64,000 bases of DNA from Isoetes taiwanensis (taxonomy: Eukaryota > Streptophyta > Lycopodiopsida > Isoetales > Isoetaceae). The stretch lies in contig JAJEKV010000003.1 of the NCBI GenBank assembly GCA_021234155.1, forward strand, positions 17,716,386-17,780,385, given 5' to 3'. The position numbers were made by a program, and so were the translations under genes. The notes under the pieces were generated by a model. The model saw nothing but the letters and a program-made list of their open reading frames with translations. It made no database searches and was not told the origin of the DNA. Below, piece by piece: positions 57,693 to 64,000 of the stretch; positions within the stretch are counted from its first letter, which is position 1; every line of letters begins with the position of its first letter.

Positions 57693-58487
57693 GTGGCGAT
57701 GGGCCCGCAGCGACTCAAAGCCTGCTGGAAAGACAAGCAAGCCCAGTGGTTCTCACTATGGAATGTGCAGGCACACAGATGTGGACCAGTGCATACACCG
57801 AAGGAACGCGCTGCCTTGAAGCAGTACTTGGATGCTTGCTTCATGGCCAAGCTTTGGGATGCAGAGGCCCTGTCACATGTCAAGGTGGCAAATTATCGAC
57901 AGCAGGTTAATCCCATGCTCACGAGGGGCCCACACCACTACCTGCGCACCCATCTACCCATGAAAAAGCGCAGGGTGATTGCTTCCATTCGCACATGTGC
58001 ACACCACCTACGCATTGAGACAGGGAGATGGATTCGGGAGCCGCGTGAGGACAGAGTCTGTCAGTGCTGTCAACAGGGTGCCATTGAGGATGAAAGTCAC
58101 GCCCTCCAGGCCTGTCCGGCGTACGAGCATATCCGGGCTCGGTATGCTCGGTTAGTTGTGCCCCATCAGGCCTTGCATGAGCTACTGAGCACGGCCTCTG
58201 TAGGCTTGTTGGGATCATACCTCCGGGAGGTAATGGATACGCGGACTCAGTTATGCCCCCCTGTCCGACATTAACCTCAGCTGTACTGGTGATTATGTAT
58301 ATAACTGTGCAGTATGTCGGCATCCTTATTGCTACTAAGGTTTTTCCCCCGAAAACCCTTCGGGGCGGGGGTTTTTTAATCCTGGTAGTAATACGCCTGC
58401 TGCTCTCTCTCTTTGTACTTGGGTCCCATAGGCCAGTTGGTCTCCGTGGACGATAAAATCATATTCTATTCTATTCTATTCTATAAC
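57693..58487 (+). mobile_element. 5'-truncated LINE copy D with intact C-terminal ORF
   Basis: The open frame 57693-58274 encodes the LINE C-terminal region (LKACWKDKQAQWFSLWNVQA, LPMKKRRVIASIRTCAHHLR) and the zinc knuckle CQCCQQGAIEDESHALQACP, where one conserved Cys is Ser. The 3' UTR holds the hairpin CCCCGAAAACCCTTCGGGG followed by a G/T run, the block CCGTGGACGATAAAA and (ATTCT)n to 58487. It is the only plus-strand member and the best preserved end. Confidence 0.85.
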
Positions 58488-58699
58488 TAATAAAGCATAC
58501 CGTGTATTCTTTAAAAAACTTGCAAAAAAATGCGATGAATGAGTTAGTGCTCAGATTTGAGGCATGGTCATTTTAGAGGTAACCATCTTGTTCTTTTCTT
58601 CACCTGGGCATGACATTTATGTCACTTCTCATGGCAAGCAGACTTTGGCCACAATAGGATTGGCAGCATAGAGAATGTAGTTACAGAATTCCGGATAAA

Positions 58700-59320
58700 T
58701 CATCAAACTTAAAAGAAAGTTTAATGTGCTACAGTGATGAAGAGATAGGGGGCAAGAGGACATCCTTGTCTAACCGATGGGAAAAAGATCGCTTAAAAAG
58801 CCATTAGTTGGGACACATGAGAATGCATTTTGGTTGAGACCCATGATAAGCTTAATAAGTTGGGAGTGGATGCCAACATGGATCAAAGATTTCTAGAGGA
58901 AGGTCCAAGAAATACAGTCATAAGCACGTCTAAAATCAAGCTTAAGGAGAACACAGTTCTGCGTGGTCAGCTTGTTCTAGTGAACAACTTCATTTGTAGC
59001 AGTGTAATTATCTAGAATAAATCTTGTACTTAAGAAGACTGACTGGCACGCGTTGATATTATCCTGAAGGTGCACGACCACCTTGACATAAAATAATATT
59101 GGCCACTAACTTATACATGGTAGTATCAAGGAGATAGGTCTCCATTCATTACTCTTGCTGGAAGCTTCAGTCTTAGGGATTACTTGATGGGCCAAAATTC
59201 CACAAAAGTTTCAGGTTGGAATCCATCAATTCCTAGACTTTTACCATGTTTCTTTTTCTTCAGGATTTCAAAAATTTCAGAAAGGTCAGGTAGCTCAATC
59301 CATTTGTCTCATCCATTTTT
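58700..59320 (-). mobile_element. L1-type LINE reverse transcriptase relic
   Basis: The minus strand reads LSEIFEILKKKKHGKSLGID with GFQPETFVEFW, then NKLTTQNCVLLKLDFRRAYD, CISWTFL, LIKLIMGLNQNAFSCVPTNG and DLFPIG, with stops between. These are the fingers/palm blocks of plant L1 RT (usual KAPGPDG, KLDFEKAYD, QGCPL). Decayed. Confidence 0.75.
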
Positions 59321-59479
59321 TCCCCAGGATTTCCAATCATGTCAAACACTGCTTGAAGGCCTTGACTGACTCTTGAAAAAGGTCAGTTTAGAACCTTTGA
59401 AAAGCTGAAGCAATTTGTTTTTTGCCTATGGTAGTGGTGCCCTTATTCGTCTCTAGGGTGATAATAAAAAAAGATAGTT

Positions 59480-60580
59480 GGGCCTCTATCCATCAATCCA
59501 ACATATTGTTTGCTTCTACTCATGGAATAATTTGAGGGCTAAACTTAATTATTTGTTAATTTTTTAGCATATTCTAAAAATATGTTGGCTAAAGTAAGTT
59601 GAAAAAATTGGAGAAAAAATAATAATTTTAGCTTAAAGTTTTTTGTGCCTATATCAATCTTTGAGCTCTTTAGTCCAATCCAAGAAAGTAAGAGAGTGAA
59701 AATTTGCAACGTTCAGCTAAATTGTAGAAAGTTTTGAAATGCATTTCAGGTTAATTTAGCTAGACTAATTCTAGGTAATAAGAAATATATGAATAATGAT
59801 TTATTTCCTAGCATCAATGCAATAATTTGAGGCCCTAGACTCAGTTAGCTAACATTTTTTAGCATGTTTCCACAAAGAAATGACGAAAGTAAATGAAAAC
59901 AATAGGGAAAAGATATAATAATTTTAGCTTAACATATCTCGTGCCCACATCACAAAAAAGATTGGGATGAATTTCAGGTTAGCTTAGCTAAATGCAAAAA
60001 ATATGTGAGCGAGAATTCGTAAAGTTTAACTAAATTACAGAATGTTTTGAGATTAGTTTCTGGATGTCATTATAGCTAATAAGGAATATATGATTAGTAA
60101 TTTAATTTCTTGCATCCAGTTCTTATGTGGCTAAAATATTTTGCCATGTCAAGAGTGCCTTATTTGGTTCTTCTAGGTTTGCAAGCATTGGATATTTGAT
60201 TATGGTTTTTACCCATTCATTTCCTTGGTAATCTGTATTTCAGCTAAACATTTCTCTTCTGATATTTTATTGCCCATTCTCAGATAACATGGACATCAAA
60301 AGTGTCATGCACTACATGTTTTTAGCTTATATTCTCTTGTAATTAACTAGAAGTTGATCCAATTTCTTATATAGGTGGACTAATTTTTCCAGTGTAAACA
60401 ATGCCCTATTTTCTTCTTCTAGGTTGACGCTCCTGCAAAGAGTATCTTATTTGATAGGGATTATTTTCTCATACTTTTCCATTTCATTGGTAATCTATGT
60501 TCTATTGTTCAACATCTAAATCTTGCATCTCTGGCATTTTATTGCCCATTCCTCGTATAATATAGATAGGAAAATTGTCA
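59480..60580. repeat. diverged AT-rich tandem segments
   Basis: Similar blocks recur (TTTGAGG-CTA-AC, TTTTTTAGCAT, ATAATTTTAGCTTAA, GTGCC) near 59525-59650 and 59822-59945. A second pair (TTATTTG..., TTTCATTGGTAATCT, TTTTATTGCCCATTC) occurs near 60165-60300 and 60455-60560. Non-coding. Confidence 0.5.
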
Positions 60581-60644
60581 TGCATTATATATGTTTAGCT
60601 TATTCTCAGCTTATTCTCTTGTAGTTAAGTAAAGTTAACTATTA

Positions 60645-60673
60645 CTAGGAACGTATGCCCGGCGATGCCGGGC
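60645..60673 (-). mobile_element. Helitron 3' terminus, minus orientation
   Basis: Read on the minus strand: hairpin GCCCGGC-ATC-GCCGGGC (60673-60657), nine bases, then CTAG (60648-60645) followed by T. Same end type as the two plus-strand termini. The element would extend to the right; its 5' end is not identified. Confidence 0.78.
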
Positions 60674-61413
60674 ATTAATCACGGATGCACAAAATGGATA
60701 GATGCAAGAAAATGCATAGGTGAAATGGAATGGAATGCAATAAGTAGTATAGAAAGGAATGGAATTGAACAGATAGGTGGGATGGAATAGATCAACATCA
60801 TGGAGTATGTGGATCGAATAGAGTACCATAGGTTTAGGGTATTTGTCGATATGCATTAAAAATGGTAGTAGTTGTTCTTTTATTTTCTAAGAATTTCCAG
60901 AATGCCAAAATGCCAAGTTGCAAATAGTGCAGTGTATAGTTGGGAGGTGAAGATGTAGAGTGTACGGCATGCAATGGTTCTAGCAATAAGGATGAAAAGG
61001 ATACATTATTATACAGACCTAGATGTTAACCAGCTACAAATCCATAGGCTAGGGCTGCAAGCAAGTAGACATTGTCATGGAAATCTTTAAATATGCAAAC
61101 AAAGGCAGCATGTGATTCATTCACTTCTTTTATAGCAAATTTATGCATGCTTACAAAAAAATACAGTAGTCTGTAATGATGAAATAGCTTTTACACCCAC
61201 AAAAAAAAGCAGGGAGGGGGGATTAAATAATACGTTGGCTGAAAAACGTAATGTTGTCCTACCATACCCCTAGAGATTCTTCTAGGCTAGTAATGGCATG
61301 ATGCAAAATATATACCCAAGTTGGAATGTGACTTGCCTAAACCCTATGTCTAGTAGTGAGTTGTCTTTGAGTGAGGTCAAGAGAGAGGTGCTAATATCAA
61401 AGACATTTCATCA

Positions 61414-61652
61414 AAAAGCAATTGGCATCATGGCATCATATTGCCTTCAACTCACATAGCAAAAGTTGTATTTAATGTAGCATACTTCAAAAAAGCAATG
61501 CACATCATGGCATCATATACCTTTAACTCACATAACGATGTTGTATTATAAGTAGCATACGTAAGACATCATATTGCTAAAGGTTGATGCAGCAAAAACC
61601 ATAAGGCAAGACATCATATTGCTAAAGATTGATGCAACAAAAACCATAAGGC
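61414..61652 (+). repeat. two sets of tandem duplications
   Basis: A diverged pair of about 75 bp (GCATCATGGCATCATAT ... AACTCACATA ... GTAGCATAC) is followed by a near-identical 45-bp pair at 61563-61607 and 61608-61652 (AAGACATCATATTGCTAAAG...). Confidence 0.82.
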
Positions 61653-63153
61653 AGACACATGCAAAGTTGTACATTGTTACACCATTACCTAAACATGAAG
61701 ATTAACATTGAAGAGCAAATAGTTGCTATAGACATTATAAATTCTAGTGAGCATATAGTACATTGTAATTGCAAGGCTCTACCTTTTCAACATGTAGCAT
61801 TTGAATCTGCAATGGTGTTGTAAAAAGTAAGCAAAATGTCCCATGGTTGAACTGATATAAAAAATATCCATTGTTAAAGTTATGCTGCATTGCAAATAAA
61901 GCTATAAAAGTTGAAACAAACATGTTTTTTATTAAGGGGGGGCCAATGGCATTAAAAACACATCTGAAAGGTCATCATTTTATTAATACTTGAAAATGAT
62001 GGTTTTTCAATTTCTTCATATAGTCTTTATATTGTCCGACCATATCTGACCATATCTAATTTCCAACAGTGTTTAGCAGAAAGGGAATTAGATTTTCCTT
62101 AGGGTATCTTCATAAATTTGAACTACATTGTTAACAGGGCAGTAATCTGGAGCACATGACTTTGACTAACCACTCCGAGATATCACCCTATTATGCTATT
62201 CATAGAAGGGCTCATTCAAAACTATTACGTCTGACTGCATGTCTTGGCAGCTCTGCACAAATGTTTTCATTGGTCTAGCCTTGAATCCCCCCGCCAAAAA
62301 AACAATTTGTCTTCCAGTTGGATGGTGTCAATGAATGAATCTAACACAACAAAGTTGCAAGTGGACGAATTTAGATTGCCTGAGACTTCTAACAATTGAG
62401 CTCAATCAAACCTATTTCAACTGAAACAAAGTAGACTGGCTCTTAACTCTTAACTGCCTTTGTGCGATGCCAGTTTCACCTCATCCCAGCTGCAGCCTGC
62501 TAGCAATTTGCCTTCCAGATTTGTTTCACCCTACACGTTCCTGCAAACCCACAAAGTTGTTGCTCTACTATATGATCCATATTGTAATGGTATCTGCAAT
62601 TCCGTCACATGGAAAATGTCTCGTGTCAAAGCTTGCTGATCTCTCAGGCTGACAAATCCATTACCTTGCGACAATATAAATGTGCTTTTAACTGGCTTTC
62701 TTGGCAGCATCTGCAAAAAATTTATCATGTAAAATATAGAAGTTTGGCTTTTTAAATTCTCTTCGGAGGCCCCTCTAGGCACACAAAGCCCTTTGTTATA
62801 ATGTATATGTACTCTTAACTGGCTCTTTTCTAATGGCATCTACTATCCATGAAAAGTACGTGGCTTGCAAGTGATATTATCCCGATTTATAAACAGAGAT
62901 AGAGCAAATACAACAATGTCCATACCCAAGCTATATGCTTTAATCTCCACAAGCCAGGATATCAAAACGTAGGCTGCAACCTTTCAGCTTTTGTGGAAAG
63001 ATCTATTGGAACTTTACATATGCTATATGGAACATGATCAGTAACGGTAAGTTAAAATATCAGACTCCTTATTTGCAGCACAAAGTCAAAATAATTGCAA
63101 TATATTCCAAATCAAATTGTATGGTCTTTCTTTCCTTCAGTTGGCTTAACTGC

Positions 63154-63712
63154 TTAAGGGTATGAAGTATCAGATCCCAAATCCTCAATTGTGCTACAAC
63201 TATCATGTTCGTATTTTGTCGTATCATTTTCTAACTGCTCAGGTCGATAAGAAGGATTTTGATCCAGAAATATCTTGCAGATATGTTCTGCAGGTCTAGA
63301 AATGTTACAGCTCTCTTCAGATGCAGCATAGAGCTCTTGAACTTCTAGCGTGGGAGAATATAGTTTGTGTTTATCCAGCTTCGATCTGTCTCGATCTGTC
63401 TTTGATTACACTGTCTTGATCTAGGCTATCAAGAAAGAAAACCAGGTCTTTACTTGTTCGCATGAGTTGCAGGTTGTTTTCGTCATCATGGCTGTGAGAC
63501 TTTGAGCTGGCAGTACGATTTTCATTTTCTGATAGAAATCTCTGGGCCAACCGAGGTTGAGAAGCATGCATTGTGCCCTTTGAGACGGAATCAGCATCAG
63601 CAAGCCATTCCTTATGCGTAGATGCCTCTATATTAAGTGTGATCTCTCCATTAATCATCAGCAGAATAAATTTTGAGTTGAATGCTTCTGATATTACTCT
63701 TTTGTATTTGTT
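63154..63712 (-). pseudogene. terminal exon of unidentified gene, frame broken by a 10-bp duplication
   Basis: From the acceptor (TTAACAG, minus strand) at 63712 the frame reads NKYKRVISEAFNSKFILLMI, then NIEASTHKEWLADADSVSKG, to FFLDSLDQDSVIKDRS, then stops. An exact 10-bp tandem repeat (63381-63390 and 63391-63400) causes the shift. The other frame continues as KLDKHKLYSPTLEVQELYAA, ISRPAEHICKIFLDQNPSYR, to EDLGSDTSYP and a stop at 63154. I do not recognise the protein. It may be a pseudogene, a truncated allele or a gene that tolerates the shorter end. Confidence 0.5.
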
Positions 63713-63948
63713 CTGTTAATTTAGCACCTGTACAAATAGTCGGAAATAGGTACAGAAAAGTAGAAATATATAAATAAAAACGTTCATACATATCCCTAAA
63801 TCCATTTTCGTTCCATTATTACATATTTGATTAAGAGGATGGCAAATGGTTCCAGCTGACACAGTAACGCATTTGTACAGTATATGTAATCTTAGATTAG
63901 AAGCACTACTACATCTCAACACGTAAAAAAGAAGAAGAAATAACTCAC

Positions 63949-64000
63949 GATGTCTATGGACTGACTGACGAATGTTCTTGGATCTTTATGAATTGCAGTG
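63949..64000 (-). CDS. upstream exon of the same unidentified gene, partial
   Basis: At the right edge the minus strand reads TAIHKDPRTFVSQSIDI, followed by a GTGAGT donor. It can join the exon starting at 63712 in frame. It runs off the window. Confidence 0.35.

Noticed and set aside
62467-63000. Coding exons on either strand
   Set aside because: Short ORFs only; evidence limited to weak splice-like motifs.

Overview
The window is nuclear DNA of a land plant with a large, repeat-rich genome. The evidence is intron-rich plant-type genes (eIF3b and a TMEM62-like metallophosphoesterase), pentatricopeptide-repeat (PPR) relics, plant L1-type LINEs, Helitrons with PIF1-like helicase, Copia debris, many foldback/MITE elements and very low gene density. 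A seed-free vascular plant such as a fern or lycophyte would fit, but the species cannot be fixed from the sequence.

Layout. 1-655: partial, frame-damaged organic-cation-transporter-like MFS gene (minus). 2.1-2.6 kb: PPR relic. 3.6-6.0 kb: decayed plus-strand LINE split by a younger minus-strand LINE end. 6401-9398: complete eIF3b, 11 exons, 712 codons by my splice model. 10-16 kb: LINE tail, a MITE sitting between two (TAG)n arrays, an L1 fragment, palindromic DNA and a Copia relic. 17-20 kb: tandemly duplicated PPR relic, one copy interrupted by a LINE, then a likely terminal exon of an unidentified gene. 21.2-25.0 kb: Helitron with PIF1-type helicase, broken frames and a clear 3' terminus; a second copy of its 3' end lies at 29.4-29.8 kb. 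30.2-31.7 kb: isolated LTR. 32.9-33.9 kb: 5'-truncated L1 with poly(A) and a perfect 17-bp target duplication. 34.9-38.9 kb: possible long-TIR element. 43.1-45.4 kb: TMEM62-like gene (minus), 689 codons, with a 0.7-kb foldback in its upstream flank.

The outstanding locus is 48.3-52.4 kb: an LTR (TG...CA) followed directly by a tRNA-iMet-type primer binding site, a leader with long inverted repeats, a TATA box, and a gene that starts with the first nine residues of the histone H3 tail and ends with a complete 89-residue H3 histone fold. A long charged/proline-rich segment lies between them. No gag or pol and no 3' LTR is visible. This looks like a retrotransposon, or a locus derived from one, carrying a giant H3-like histone. 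One reading-frame change separates the tail from the rest.

52-64 kb: further relics and tandem repeats (PPR, LINE, L1 RT, a Helitron end), then a terminal exon on the minus strand whose frame is broken by an exact 10-bp duplication.

The two well-supported host genes are housekeeping (translation initiation; a membrane phosphoesterase) and show no functional link to each other. The rest of the window is a record of layered insertions, several of them readable through duplicated empty sites.
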